Assembly (NCBI RefSeq): GCF_963576615.1
Contig: NC_088717.1
Coordinates: 26,236,013-26,300,012 of the forward strand
Direction of reading: 5' to 3'
Origin: Watersipora subatra
Taxonomy: Eukaryota; Bryozoa; Gymnolaemata; Cheilostomatida; Watersiporidae
Length of the DNA stretch: 64,000 nucleotides
Numbering within the stretch: the first letter of the stretch is position 1; every line of letters starts with the position of its first letter. The position numbers and the translations under genes are program-made. The notes beneath the pieces were generated by a model. The model searched no databases. It was not told where the DNA came from and saw only the letters and a list, made by a program, of their open reading frames with translations. Positions 11,243-24,687 of the stretch are shown piece after piece.

Positions 11243-11940
11243 CTATCAGTAGATACCAAGTGGTATACCAGTAAATATGTGTAGTTAACTGCTAGTAATT
11301 ACTAAAGTCTACAGTCTTTGTAAAAGTGATGAACAGCTAGCTCACTACTATTAGTATTATTATCACCAACCTAGCTTTTGTAAAGAAGTTATAACCAAGG
11401 AAAAGTTTTCATTAAATAAGTTGTTTTGTCTGTTACCAAAAATAACTAAGATACTAAGAAGTACATTAGTAGATATTAAGTAGTATATCAGTAGATAATA
11501 AGTAGTATATCGGTAGATAGTAATTAGTATATTAGTAGATACTAAATAGTACATCAATAAATGCTAAGCAGTATAACAGTAAATACTACGTAGTAAATCA
11601 GTGGTTAGTGAGTAGTATATCAGGAGACACTAAGTAGTATATCAGTGGATACTTAGCAGTATACCAGTAGATACTAACCAGTACATTAGTAGATACTTAG
11701 TAGTATATCAGTAGATATTAAGCAGTATAACAGTAAATACTAAGTAGTAAATCAGTGGTTAGTAAGTAGTATACCAGTAAATATGGGTAGTTAACTGCTA
11801 GTAATTGCTGAACTCTACAGTCTCTGTAAAAGTGATGAACAGCTAGCTCACTAGTATTATTATAATTATCACCAACCTAACTTATGTAGAGATAATACAA
11901 CCAAGGAAAAGTTTTCAGTAAATGAAGTTGTTTCGTCTCC
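11243..11940. repeat. tandem ~22-bp repeats inside a local duplication
   Basis: A degenerate unit close to tcagtagatactaagtagta is repeated many times, mainly at 11460-11790. A 150-bp flank containing gtagttaactgctagtaatt and gatgaacagctagctcact occurs at both 11280-11430 and 11785-11940, so the repeat tract and flank were duplicated together. Confidence 0.8.
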
Positions 11941-12189
11941 TATGAAGAGCAACTAACATGCTATGAATTTAACAATGTTATGTTTACTTGACTCTATGCT
12001 CTACAACATATATGTATAAAATATTCAATGTCGTTTCTGCAAATATCTACACGTATGATACAATATCATGGTTGAATTATAAATTACATTACCAACTTTG
12101 ATAAGTACTAGGAATAGAATAAACTGAGATTGTTGCAGAAGTAAACTCTATTCTATTAAACGGCTCCTATTATACATGTATATAAGCAA

Positions 12190-13560
12190 AGATTGTTAAA
12201 CTTTGGCCTGTCATATAATTGTTTACTAGATCAGCAAAGGAATTTATTGATTATGAGATGCTCTCTTGTGTTTCTATATTGATTCAGCTAACAAGTCAGG
12301 GCAATGATAATTTATAGATTTTCTTTCTTAAAATAAAATATTTAGTAGCCATGCAGTGGTGCTGACTCACATAATGTTCTGTATAGTCTGGTTAATCAGT
12401 CAAATGTTTCCTGTAGTGATTTGGAGTTTGATGAAAGAGCTGCATATGATCTATTTAGATATATTTTGTATATTTAGTGTATTTCCAACATAATCATAAT
12501 AGGCAGCACCTATGACTGCAACAAGTAGCACCCGTGACAGTTGTATGGAGCACTGTGTCAGCATCAGAGGGTCATTTGTACCAGGCAGCATTTATTGTAG
12601 TGATAAGCAGCATCTGTAATAAGTAGTACAAGATAATCAAAACATGACTTTTGCTACTATCGGTATACTCTGAATGACATCAGTAGAAGCTTGGAGTCAG
12701 CTCAGGTTTTCACGGCACCTTGAGCATATTCTTACTGTGTCCCTGGAAACGAATTTAAAGTTCATGTTATAGCTGACCTTGTTCTACAAAACTAGCCAGT
12801 TATATGCTGTGTACATGTATCTTAATACTACACAATCATGAAGATTTTGAACACTCGTACCCTCATTGATTGTCTATCAGATCAACGATAACTTTTTAAT
12901 TGAATTATGAACAGGTCAGGGCAACTTATAGATTAAAACTTAAGTCAGTGATAACTTATGGATTTTCCTGCTTTGGATAGAATCCCTAGCATCAAAGGAA
13001 AACTATATAAGTGTATTTTAGAATATTCTAGAAGCAATGCAGAAAATCTGGCTCACATAACGATTGGTATATTCTGATTACTTAACTAGTTAATTACTGT
13101 GGCGATTTGGAGTTTGATTAAAGAACTGGATATGATTTGCTTAGACATGTCTTGTATTGCTGGTGTACACTGTATTTCTAACATGATCATAACAGGCAGC
13201 ACTCATGAGTACAACAACTTGCAGTAGACTTGGTCTTAGGTTTAGTCATGACAGAAGGCATTCTGCTGCAAACTGTATTTTTATTGAAAGGTTGTTTTCT
13301 GAAAAACCAGAGACTCAAATAAGCTGACTCAATTAGCAGCAGTTTCAGAAAGACTGCTAATCTGTATATTCTAAATAAAGCAGATAAAGATTTTGAGGTG
13401 GTAAGATTAACACAGCTCAGCATATATCAATCACTCTCAATATTAATTACACCATATCAGACGTAATCAATAAATCATAGTTAGTAGAAAGCTTGCTATA
13501 GCATGAAAACACTGCTCTTTCTGCACAATCGGAATAACAATAGCAAATATCAATCAAGCC
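12190..13560 (+). repeat. dispersed repeat R1, diverged fragments
   Basis: Matches the part of R1 at 36.75-37.2 kb and its continuation in the minus-strand copies near 47.3-47.7 and 59.7-60.2 kb (for example gttctgtatagtctggttaatcag and cctgtagtgatttggag). The end at 13430-13560 matches another R1 part (caatcactctcaat; gcatgaaaacactgctct). The order differs from the right-hand copies, so it is rearranged. No coding sequence is apparent. Confidence 0.65.
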
Positions 13561-15449
13561 AAATTATCCCACGACCAAACGAGTGGGCGGATGTTTGAGA
13601 GTTTTTATGATAAATGCATGGGCACACAACTCACAAAAATATTTCATCAACAACGTCGCAAACCCTCTTACCAAAATCTCATCAACAAATTTAACCACTT
13701 TTCTGTGTAGTCGTTTAAGTATAATAACGATACAAAACACATATAAACCTGTTTAAATATATTATCAAGTCTTTGAAAAGTGTCGGCAGTATCTTAAAAA
13801 TTACCCATCTTATTGGATGATACATAAATAGAAAGATTAATTTGGCCTAAAATTGCCATTAAAACCTGACAAGCCTTTTTAATCAAAATTAAGACCGGCC
13901 AACAAAACACCCATAAAGCCGTGCATGCATGAAGGGAAATTAGCACCCTAAAAACTCTCGTGAGAGAAGTCAAGAAAGCGCGATTGTGCCGCGTTATATG
14001 ACATTATCAAAACCAGAGCCGTATAGCTTCAGAGTCCTGAATCAAAAACTGGAAACAAAAACGCTTGTTTTCAAACTAACCCGATCGACATACTGATCTC
14101 TAATGGAATATTCTTACCTCGCCTTCAATATCTCACCTTTTTGCATCTACTTTTTTTTTTAATTTGTAGTTTCTGGTAGGAAATTTTGTCTTCTTTCAAA
14201 TGGTGTATGATACAACAATCAACTTTAAAGCAACTGCCAATCAGTGTAATTTTTGTTGGTTAATTTTGTGGCCTCTCCATTGTAACTTACGGTATTTAAA
14301 AATAGTTGGCGCGGCCTGTTTGTTTGGAAACGAGCGAGCTCCCATATACTCCCATACTCCCATAACTCTGTGAAACTGTACGGCTCTGATCAAAACAAGG
14401 AAGTAACTTTGTTGATATTTGGTACTCTGTCTTCCAAGCTTCAGTTCATGATTGAGCAGTTGTTTATAGAAAAATGCAATAGCGCTGCAGATTATGTAAA
14501 TTTGGGAACTGATCCTTTTTTTCTCAACGCCAAGAACAAAAATTAATCCAGTTTTTGTGTGTGTACCATCAAATGGAGTGAACTTACATGTATACTCTCA
14601 CTCTGGGTGGTAAGCTATGAAAACGCCTTTGGCTTGGATGATCTAATAAGGATTTACAAGTATTTACAGTGATGAATAGCACTGCTGGTATACAACTGGT
14701 GGAGAATTTTTACATGCCACAACTCACTTACACCTCGACATTTCATCATGTGACTTTTGAAACAGATCAGTTGTAATAGTAAGTAACAATATCAAACCAA
14801 TAATTCTTGATCAAATCAAGTCAGCTGTGACCTATATAGACAATTCTTGGCACAAATACAGGCATCAAACCATCAAGAGGCTCAGTTTTATCGTCAAGCT
14901 GTATCAATAAATATAAGTAAGACAATTGGTCAGGCTGTGTCTTTATATCTTTTTACAAATCCCAAAAGCGTCGTCATTCTTACTATTGCTAGAGGATAAA
15001 TTAGTAGTTTGACTAACAATGTCTGGTATTAACCATTAAAGAGACTCGTGTTTTTGCCTCATCCACAAATCATGTCTGCTTTATGATGTGGCGGATTAGG
15101 GGATAAAACGTGAGATGAAGTTTGAAAACACTTATATTCAGAATGTTCACTGTATTCTTTCAATAAGTTTTAATATATAAAAAACTTATTTTGAAATACC
15201 TAGCAAGATGCTATTCAGGATGTACGAGGATGGAGTCTCACACCTAACACACTTAAAATAATAGAATGAAATAATGCAGAAGGGTGAGCCTCTATATACT
15301 GGTGGTAATGATGATAATATTGTTTGTGATGTGATTTCTGGTTTAGGTTTGGTTGGGATAAAAATTAGATTGTGAGTAGTTTAGTAGCTGTTAGCATTTT
15401 AATGTTCTATTCTACCAAAGGTCCACTCATAGGGAACTACAATAATAAC
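13561..15449. other. no gene seen; weak inverted repeat
   Basis: Non-coding sequence. A short inverted repeat pairs 14005-14035 (containing agagccgtat) with 14365-14400 (containing gtacggctct), which could mark a small palindromic element. No ORF is convincing. Confidence 0.4.
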
Positions 15450-15452
15450 AAA

Positions 15453-15540
15453 AAGAAAGTATTACAAACAGAAAGTATTACAAACAGAAAGTATTACAAA
15501 CAGAAAGTATTACAAACAGAAAGTATTACAAACAGGAAGT
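15453..15540 (+). repeat. 16-bp tandem repeat
   Basis: About five copies of a 16-bp unit close to aaagtattacaaacag. An ORF runs through it only because the repeat lacks stops. Confidence 0.9.
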
Positions 15541-15545
15541 ATACA

Positions 15546-17040
15546 GAAGTGTTAACTAACAAATGAGACTTAAGATGTACTCACACGCATCTATCTTATC
15601 AACATCTCTTTTACTTTAAATTGAAAAAAAACAGATTTTAAAAAACAGATTCTGAGAACAGTATAACAACAAACACAAATTAAACATTGTGAAAACCATC
15701 CATTTCTACAGCTACAGTCAAAACCTATGCACATGTATCTAAACGTACTGTTTATCTGCCACCGTCTACATCCGTCTAATACTAACTTATCTAACAAAAC
15801 TATTTCTATTATTTTCTATATAAACTTTTTCGAAACACTTTATATGTCTCCTTTTCTATATTTCTATTATCATATATTTCCTTTGTTATTAGTTTGTATA
15901 CATAATACCTTACATATACTTATATAAGGCCTACATATAAATCTATTTACAACATTATTCCATATCATATACCATTATTCCATTTCTATTGCTTTATATA
16001 CAACTTTACATTCCCCATATACTTTCCATTATCAACATTCCTAACATTTTTTTATACTTACACTTCTAAAATAGAACTTTTTCACCTTTATATATCTATT
16101 TATATTGCACTACCAAATACAACTGTAATATCAACAATTAACCAATTACTCATATACCTTGTTTCAACCCAATTTTACCTCTAAAATAATTTGTTAATTG
16201 CACCTTTTTGGAGTCGTGCTGCCTCAAATTTATTTTATATATTCTCGAACAACTCTCATTTGCACTATACTCTGTCAATTCTTGCTGACAACTATTTTTT
16301 CAGCCAGCAGTACCCTTTTTTTTCATTATCACTTTGGTCGTGGGCTGTATGACAGGGGAATTTCTAGTTTTAATAATTTTTGTTATAACTAAATTACGTA
16401 TCTTCAGAAATTTATTTATAGCCCAATTTTACCTAACAGTGAGACAAATTTTTAAGTTAATGACCAAAAACTTGAAATCTTTAACTTTTTTCATTTCTGT
16501 AAACATACCTGTAGCAACGTTAAAATAAGATGAGTTTATCAACTTAAAATCGATGACTGCTTTTCAGATATTGTCAAATTACTGTAAAAGGTTTGAAATC
16601 TAGCAATTTACCACAAGCTATTAAAAGCAAGCATTTGTTATGTTTCTTTTTGCAATTTAAATTAAATTTAAAGCCTACTTTAAACGTGTTTAAAATTAAA
16701 GCAGCGTGTATACAACCAATATAATGCATGAAAGCATTTGGTTCCATATGACATTATTTTAGATGTAAAGTTTTACCTTGCTGACTCAAAGGAGATGCGT
16801 TAAAAGTTGATGCTTTGTTTTATGTTGATCATGACAAAAGTTTGTACGAAAGCTCATGTCAACTTGCTATTAAAATACAAATGTTTAAGTTTATCATCAT
16901 ATGTTGTAGTCTGATAGCTATAAAGACTTGTAGTAGACAAACAGAAGGACCAGCCAATATTTTATTTTGATTGTATTGATCTTTATCAAATAAGAAATAA
17001 TGAAATGAATCCATTTTTATCAATATATCTATTTGTTTTA
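15546..17040. other. low-complexity AT-rich region, no gene seen
   Basis: Pyrimidine- and AT-rich sequence with many tata/ctata runs, most marked at 15780-16150. Short ORFs here show no domain and have composition typical of low-complexity DNA. Confidence 0.5.
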
Positions 17041-17049
17041 TCTCATAGC

Positions 17050-17230
17050 AGACCTGTGGGCTAGGCTGTGGGCGAGACTGTGGGCCAAGCAGGCAAAAGA
17101 GCTCTAGAATTGGCGTTTCATTGGCACCCCTATCAGTGGCAATTTCTGCAGTGATTTAGACTAATTTTGGTATGGAACAACCAAAACCAAAAGTTGCCGC
17201 AGCCGCCAATCCCACTTCTATGAGAAATTT
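17050..17230. repeat. dispersed repeat fragment also present near 22.83-23.0 kb
   Basis: Contains gtgggccaagcag, ttcattggcacc and cagtggcaatt, resembling in the same order the minus strand of 22830-22990. The similarity is patchy. It probably represents a dispersed non-coding element. Confidence 0.4.
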
Positions 17231-17689
17231 AATAAAAATGATTTTTTAGAGTTATTTCCCCTGTACATAGGATTCTTCCTATAGAAGCATCAAATTTGCT
17301 ACTTTTTCTCATAATTGTTTTGCAGTGATTTAAGATGTCAGTTGTGAAGTCAAAATTCATCTTTTATGTATTTTCTAAAATTCCATATTCTGAGATTGTT
17401 GCACTTACATGTAAACTATATACATATATATGCAAGTTCATACATGTGTATATACTAGCTGGGTTACCCGGCGTTACTTGGGAATTAAAAATCAGCTTAA
17501 ACATTGAGAGGTGTTGAGAGTTCCCTGCCACTTGCTGTTAGCCTGGCACCTTGCCAGCGAAAAACTTGAGTAAGCTTACCACTAAGAGCTACGGTTTTTA
17601 CGGAGCTACACAATGACTTTACATTATGACCTAAAACGCTAGCCTATTTGTTTCCATATAGCGACATATATTGCTTAGCGAATCGATCA

Positions 17690-17830
17690 AGCTCTGTGGC
17701 TCAGTTAGTAAGGCAGTCGGCTGGCGAATAGGAGATGCCGAGATCAAGTCTTCTGCTTTGAGAATCCCAAGATTTTCATAGCTATAGCTGGACACGCATA
17801 TACACATACTCACAAACTTTGAGAAGTATA
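17690..17830 (+). mobile_element. tRNA-derived SINE, degenerate
   Basis: An A-box-like TGGCTCAGTTAGTAAGGC (17697-17714) and a degraded B-box (gagatcaagtc, 17740-17750) have tRNA spacing. The flanks hold gttacccggcgttac at 17462 and gttacccgtttacgg at 17843, which look like 3' ends of an interspersed retroelement, so the locus is probably composite. Confidence 0.5.
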
Positions 17831-18568
17831 TATATACTAGATGCGTTACCCGTTTACGGGAACAGATTCACGTTCAGCAAGTGGTTTATTGAAAGTTGTC
17901 TTTCATACTGTAAAACAACTCCAAATATGCAGTCTACCGAAATTGTTGTCCTGATCAGGGTTTGCATACACATATGCAGTCCTACATTTCAAGAATGGTG
18001 GGAGAACAATGGAAATTTGCAATGGGTTTTACAGCTAGTCTAAAATACATCAGTCTCAAACCACTCAAATTGGAGTTGTCTTACTTTTGTACAGAAAATT
18101 GATAATGAAATTGACATTGCTAAGCAAACTGAAGTTCTTCAAACTGGCAGTATTAAAAAATTTTGCAACTTTTAAGAAATTGTACAAAATATTTTGCTAT
18201 CACCAGTGTTTATTGAATGGAGTCTTCTACATGCTTAAAACACTGATCATGGCTCACCAGTTTTTTGTCTTTAGCCTGTGTTTTGACATGGTATATACAA
18301 GCAGTACAGCAGTAATGTGGTTGTGTTGATAAAATTTATATGTATAACAGCACAGACAGTATGATGTCAAGGCAGACACAGCATTATCACCTTACAATAA
18401 TAAAACAACGCCAACATGATAGCCTTTTTGTGAGATACAATGAGGAAAACCAATGCATGAAAATATATATATGTTAAAAATATGTTAGAAAATGCTGCAT
18501 GTGGAAAATATGTAGGTATGGCAGAACATGAAGAACATAGCATGACATAACAATAACATAATGTTTAT

Positions 18569-18725
18569 TCAGCGCCACACTTGCCCGTAGACTACATTTT
18601 ATGTTTTTCTGTCAGGTGTATGAACAAACAGTTTTTGGCTTGTGCCTACTTTTGAGCAGGCAACGTATAGCTGGCCATGGCTAAAACAGGATGACAGTAA
18701 GTTGATACCAGTTGCTCTCTTTCTT
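18569..18725 (-). pseudogene. Helitron helicase (Pif1-like) C-terminal relic
   Basis: Rolling-circle transposons of the Helitron group encode a Rep-helicase; this is the last part of its helicase. The minus strand reads ATGINLLSSCFSHGQLYV, then ACSKVG, and ends LFVHTPDRKT, stop, NVVYGQVWR. The HGQLYVAxSxVG block is the conserved C-terminal motif of Pif1-family helicases and the NVVY ending is typical of Helitron copies. One in-frame stop and the lack of any upstream helicase domain show a dead fragment. Confidence 0.8.
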
Positions 18726-20039
18726 TACACAATAGCTTATCGCAACGCTCGGAGTACTTGTGCAAGTTTGGTAGTAGCTGTAGTACTTGTAGCTAAAAAA
18801 AAAGTAACTCAGCTGCGGAGAGAAATGAACACGTTTACTATAACCAACAGTGGCAAATGCAACAATTATAAGTAGTGGACATGTGGCAATTCATAGACAT
18901 TACAACACTGAATAAGAAGCACTTACCTTTTTGAAGTAGAAATTTGGTGGGTAAATTTCGAAGCAAAAACAATTGTCTAGGTGGCCGGAATTGACAAACG
19001 TTCACGTAACCTTCCGTTGGCATTAAATATTAATTTACTACTCATTTACTAATTAAGTTTACTAATTGATTTTACTACTCATTAATTTATTTATTGAGTA
19101 GTAAATTTTATTTAATTTTATTGATTTATTTATTACTCATATTAATTTACCTTTGTATAAGCCGCAGAACTGAAGACGGTGCTTTTTTAACACAGCGGCA
19201 ACTTTGCTGTTTAAAACAGAACAGTGCCGCTAGGCACTGTTTCGTATTAACCGACGATTTTTAATCTAGTGCCTAACGGAACAGTATCGTTAGGCATTTA
19301 TAGTTTTTTCTTTCACCGCTAGAGACGCACTAACCAAATATTCTAGTTAATGTGCCCTAGTGGTGAAAAAACCACAGAATTGCCACACTCTAATATAAGC
19401 CGTACGGCTCAAATAATCAGATAAAAGTAGCGGCTAATAGTCTGAAAGGTACGGTGCTCCTATTAATTCAGTTTGCTTCTTATGACCGAATCAAAAAAAG
19501 GAAAGACCGCTCTATAAGGTGGACTAACACACACATACACACAAAAATATACAGACAAGCTTTTTTGCCGTTTATATAGTAGATAGATAGGGTTTACTAG
19601 CTTTATTTTCCAAATAATCCAAAACACTATAATTATGTTTTATAATTTAACACTGATGAATCATTGAAAATAATAAGAATGTTGCAAGCCGCGTAAACCT
19701 GGTGATTATTTTTAGCATCATCATTAGTAGTATTATTAGTAGCTAATATCAACAGTCTTACAAAATGAGCTGGAATATTTCAAAATATTGCATAGCCTAA
19801 CTATTTGTTCAATATGTTGGGTTTTTAATCATTGTTCTCACCATCAGCATCTTTTGCTCCTGCTGCTTCAGTTTTGTTTTAGTGCACGCATGTGCAAAGC
19901 TCTGTGTAAGGCAGCTTTGTCATGATACCGGCACATCAGTTTCCTCAGTAGCTGAATGTTCGACCCTCATATATAACCGCTTGTAGAATATCAGGTGGGA
20001 CGATGATTCTGGTATGACACTTTACTACATACTCATGTT
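18726..20039. other. no gene seen; low-complexity and possible SINE-like debris
   Basis: Contains a tract of ttactactcatt-type repeats (19025-19145), then GC-richer debris with imperfect repeats of gcctaacg/cgttaggc (19225-19300). The block ending at about 19590 (tttatatagtagatagatag) resembles the tail of an interspersed element. No supported ORF. Confidence 0.4.
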
Positions 20040-20880
20040 TTTTTTACCCAGTATCCATCCATGTAAAGAAAGATTTGGTGCATTGGCAAGTTGTTTTGCT
20101 GCCTCTTTTCATATGCATGTAAGTTGCTGCTACAAAATTGGCACAATCTACATGTTCTTTCAGCGATTGAAGGCAGGGAGAGAGGGCGAGACTGACTTGC
20201 CCCAGACGTGAACCAAAAAAGCCTGTACCATAGTCAGTTGAAGTCTGTCCCATTTTCCTATGTGCTATCTTCCTGGGCTTAGAGTCCGCATCTGTAAGTC
20301 TCACAGAGAGAATAAAGTTGTGACGAAACTTAAATGATTTTCAGAGTTTTTTTTATTGCCGGCTGAGGGTCTTCTGTTTTGTTGAGTTTCCTATGACTTT
20401 TTTCCTTTTGCCTGCAAAGGATGAAACTGCATCACAGCCAGAGAAACCGTGCAAACCTATGAGATTTTCACATAAGTAGATTATCTCCAAGCTTAGTAGC
20501 CATTGCACTGACATGTAACAGCCACTTCTTGTCTCTTTGTCCAGCATGAAAAACAGAGTCAGCAATTAACAATCTTACCATGGGCAAGTGCCATGCTAGC
20601 AACACCTATGTCAAAAGATTTGATTACCACCTGTGAATAGTCATCAGCAGCATGAGATGTATGCAGCACTAGGCGTGTGTCTGCCACTTTATAATCACAA
20701 GTCAAAGTAGGCGCCTCTATAGTGGTGTGTTGAGCATAAGGGTTAATATTAAGCCAGTAAAATGATCATTTTGTAGTGAAGAGTATCAGGGTATCATGCT
20801 TGACTGTAGTCTTCCAGTGTGAAACAATGAATGCAAACATCCCTTCCTTGTTACTTCCAGACTTTACAGAGACTTTTCAG
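20040..20880 (-). pseudogene. relic of a repetitive animal protein family with the LHxFxGCD motif
   Basis: Minus-strand segments, in order: a stretch near 20780-20860 (FAFIVSHWKTTVKHDTLIL), then ADTRLVLHTSHAADD followed by VVIKSFDIGVASMAL (20580-20706), then GLHGFSGCDAVSSFAGKRK (20353-20565), then SLKEHVDCANFVAATYM (20044-20304). I recall this order (EADTR, IKSPDTDV, LHAFTGCD, then ANY-AA) from a multi-copy, uncharacterised protein family common in cnidarian and mollusc genomes and probably mobile-element-derived. Frames change between segments and stops intervene, so it is dead. A further open segment at 21165-21380 may belong to its upstream part. Confidence 0.7.
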
Positions 20881-23764
20881 TTTGATATCTTTACAGCTTT
20901 ATTGCTAAAATGAAGATTGCTTTGCAGTTTCTTATCACTTTTGCTTAACTCATTTCTTTTTTATTCTATTCTTGCAACAGTTGTCGATCAGAAAATCTAC
21001 ACAAGCAGCCTTGTACTTCTTAGCATGAGTAATAAGCACATTAAAAATGGTAGCAGCAAGTTGACGGAATGTTGAAGTAATGGTGCTGACAGACGGGGCA
21101 TGGATAAGGGCCATGGTGTCCACAAAGATGGCCCTACATCCTCAATAGCTAAGAGTCACTGTGTTTAAGGTGGTTTGATCACGCCTGCTATAGACATGAA
21201 CTGGTCCTCTGAGAAGGTTTCTAACTCAGTTGCTCTCTGGGAACCTGGGCGTAATATCCAAAAAATACAGTTATAAGCACAGCTCTCTGCTTGTTTCTTC
21301 ATATAAAAAGTTCCAAGGCACATATATAAGTAGTGAACAATCTCCTTAATTGATTCTGTCGAGGCAAGATTGATCAACATTCTCCCCCCTTACGCAGTTG
21401 TGTATCGAGCATGACACAGATATACTCATCATAACACTTGTTATGAGAAGCTACCTCTAAAGCAACCACATCTTGATCAAAGTTCTATAAAGTATATTTA
21501 TCTTCCTGTTTGATGGTAGCAGCATTCTTTAATCCATCTGCATATGTAGGCAAATGCACCATTAGCAAAGTTAGCAAGTTGTTTACGCGAAACCATGCTT
21601 GAACATGTCAACAGGAGTTTAAATCAGCTGTGAGGACCATAGTTGCTTGTAGGGTGATATATCACTCATTGGTACCGTACCAGAAAAGTTGGACTGCAAA
21701 ACAATACAGAACACTACTTAATTATCAATTACTTAATCATAGTAAAAGCAACTGAAGAAATCATATCTCAAGTTAATTCACAGAACTGATGGACATACCA
21801 GCAGACACAGTTTTGACCACATGAAGGACAGCTTTATGAGTAGTTGATCTGTGTGAGTAGTACCAAACCTTCTTTTTACAAATCATGCATACATGTTTAA
21901 ATGTAGGTCTTGATGCGTATAAGTAGACAGCATAATTGGATCTTGTGATTTTCTTTGGTGGCTCATCTTCATCTTGACAAAGTGTATCATGAGTAGCAGG
22001 TTTCCGACTCTCTTCATGTACATGTAGCTAAATGAATGCCAGGACAACATTGACTGGGAAAATCACTATCACTTAGTTAGCTTATACCAATAAACTAGAG
22101 TGAATACATTAATGATTTTTCCATTTGATAAACAAGGGCAAGACTGATGATTAACGCCTTGCTGGATTGAAATTTAGTTATTTTTCAAACTGAATACAAG
22201 CATCTTGATCAGTAGCCACCGCTACTGGTTTGTACAGATTACAATTTAAGTATTCCTTCCATCTTAATAATGATTATTAATTAATAATTACGTAATTAAC
22301 TTATCTAATAATTATTTTGTACAATAATAATTATTGTAAGTCGTATTATTCCATGTTAAATGTTTGAGTGGTATAGTATTACAAATTTAAAGAAATACTC
22401 ATTCACCTCACTGCGTTTTTCTTAGCAAGTTCAATTTTGCTGTTGTTAGTCAGTCTCTGATAGCATGTTCTGTGAACCTGGAAACCCTTTGCAGACAAGT
22501 TGATGGCATACACCATAGGAAACCAATCTTTCAGGCTCTTTAAAAATGTTTTTTTCTAGCTTTTTAGACAGTGATTAAGTGTTTGACTTCTGTGCTTAGT
22601 CAACATTACCAAATTAATTTTTGAGAACCGTTTATGTGGGCTACACAAGCCATGCCAAATCTCAAACCATGAATGCATGACAAGAAAATACATTACAGCG
22701 AATGATGCTTTGACCTTGAACTTTGTAATAAATAGACAAACTGTGACATACTCCGTAACGAGCCAATTACATATCGATGTGAAAGAAGACAACTCCTTAA
22801 AACCAACTACACCTAAAACCGCAGAATCCTCCAACTAGTGGGAATGGTAGGCATGGCAACTCATTGAATCTAAATTTTACACCATCAAATCTATTTACTA
22901 AGGGTAAAGAATTGCCACTGTAAAAAGGTGCCAATGGAAATGCAAAATAAACTGCTTTGGCCCACGGCCTAGAATGTTTTTTCATGCATTGAAGAGGGAT
23001 TAACACGTCATATTGCTTTTCAATAAATACCAAATAATTTTGATTCAATTGGGAAATATTCTAAAAGTCAAATGAGAAGAAATCTACCCAGGTATAAAAC
23101 TATAACATGGTTAAGTGAATTAAAAAAGCACATATCCACAAGCCTATGAGGTTTAATAAAAATCTAGAAAGGTCTAACTTGATATTCAGAAAATAAAAAC
23201 AGACAACTGTGCTCTAAAACTTTTGTAGTCACATACTCAGTGTCGGGACTAGCTTTCAGATATTACACAAGTGATGCAACACTTGAAAAGTGCCATAATA
23301 TCTTGTACGTGTTTGTATGCATTTTGTTCACTCATACATCAGGATCATTAATGAATGCTGAAAATGATATCCTTATTTTATCCCCTTTAACTCAGAAGAC
23401 TTTGTCATCAGCAGATGCTCCTAGATAATAAACCTTTATTATTTTTGAAGGAGTGGATGAGACGGAGCACTGTTATAACTTTAAGGCTGACTTTAACCTT
23501 CAACACTCATTGTCACAGATAATCTCATTCAGTAGACATGATCAGATGACTCCAACAGCTTGTACGACTTAACCACCAGATTCATAGAGAAGTGCAGCAG
23601 TTAATGATGCTTTACAACCTGTTTAAATATGACCTTACAGGAAGTTTTAGTAATCTTATCAGAAAGTATTGGTATTATTGCATCATTAGTGATTGTTTTT
23701 GGTGTCTGAGGTGATCTGGCAGCCAGAGTGTTTCAAGATTAAAATTGTCAAAATTTGATTGCTC
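20881..23764. other. no intact gene; repeat debris
   Basis: 20.9-22.0 kb is probably the upstream, more decayed part of the LHxFxGCD relic. 22.8-23.0 kb (minus) shares a dispersed repeat with 17.1 kb. ORFs at 22556-22834, 22797-23048 and 23240-23428 have no recognisable domain. An attaattaattacgtaatta-like palindromic AT tract lies at 22270-22345. Confidence 0.4.
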
Positions 23765-23889
23765 TAGTAAGTAGTAATTTGGAGTTGTCTATGCCTATGC
23801 AATTATACTCATTGTATTTTATTGGAGTTGCCATGCCATTTTATGAATCTACATTTTGATTAAAATAAAGATTGCACGGTAACACATCA
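23765..23889 (+). repeat. 5' LTR (conserved part) of second gypsy element
   Basis: Shares tagtaagtagtaatttggag through aacacatca with 27240-27364. Weaker similarity may extend it left to about 23640. A tggcagtg string follows at 23893 and could be the primer-binding site. Confidence 0.7.
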
Positions 23890-23989
23890 AGGTGGCAGTG
23901 TAAACCTTTTGTAAATTTTGATTTGAGATAAGTAATACGGTGCAATCGAGTATGTCTAAGCTGAATCCTCTTTCTAATTTCAATTTTGC

Positions 23990-24687
23990 AGATGCCAGTA
24001 AGTTCACAGAGTAGATGAACACTTTTAATTTGTATCGCCTTGATTCTGAAGCTGAATAAAGAAGATGGTGATGTGCAAGTAGCAACGCTTTTGTACGAAA
24101 TGGGGAGAGAGGCAGAAACAATATTTAGCAGCTTTACATTCAATAAAGCTAATAATAAAAAAAATCTATGCTAAAGTAAGTCGGAAGTTTATTGATTACT
24201 CCATTAATAACTCCACAGAAGATATTGATAAATCTAAGAGCTCTCTTTCATTCGAGGTCACAAACTCTACAGGAGTCCAGCGAGAACTACATTAGAGAAT
24301 TGTATAAACTTCCTGCTGATGCAGAATTCGATAACAATGACGAACAAATACAAGATAGGTTAGAGGTTGGGATAATAGACAGACAACTATCTCGAAAGCT
24401 ACAACTCGAGGCTGATATAACATTAGCTAAAGCTATAACGATGATCAAACAGACTGAGCAATTGTAAAGTCAGAAATGTGCAAGCAGGAAATGTGAGAAA
24501 TAAAAGGCAACAAAGACCTGGTAAGAGTAACGAACTGAGAACTGGTAGAGAAGATAAACTTGGCAGAAAGGGCCATTCACAGAAACAAAAAGCTGACCCG
24601 ACTAATCACATGTGTAAATGCTGTGGTAAAAGTCATCCACCAAAGAAGTGTCCTGATACAATTCACAATGCCATAATTGTAACATGA
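23990..24687 (+). pseudogene. gag and zinc knuckle of second gypsy element
   Basis: Capsid-like sequence: ATLLYEMGREAETIFSSF near 24080, then after frame changes SSENYIRELYKLPADAEF and QIQDRLEVGIIDRQLSRKL (ORF 24192-24467), the standard order of gypsy Gag. The ORF at 24478-24687 is basic and ends with one zinc knuckle, CKCCGKSHPPKKC, for nucleic-acid binding. A second Cys cluster after the stop at 24685 suggests a second knuckle in the original. Frameshifts and stops separate the blocks. Confidence 0.85.

Noticed and set aside
15372-15566. 64-codon ORF
   Set aside because: More than half is the 16-bp tandem repeat, with no recognisable sequence outside it.
17690-17762. Functional tRNA gene
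   Set aside because: The B box is degraded and the acceptor stem does not pair; better explained as a SINE head.
23841-24143. Minus-strand ORFs of 90-100 codons
   Set aside because: They are antisense to the LTR and gag of the second gypsy element, whose plus-strand reading is recognisable.
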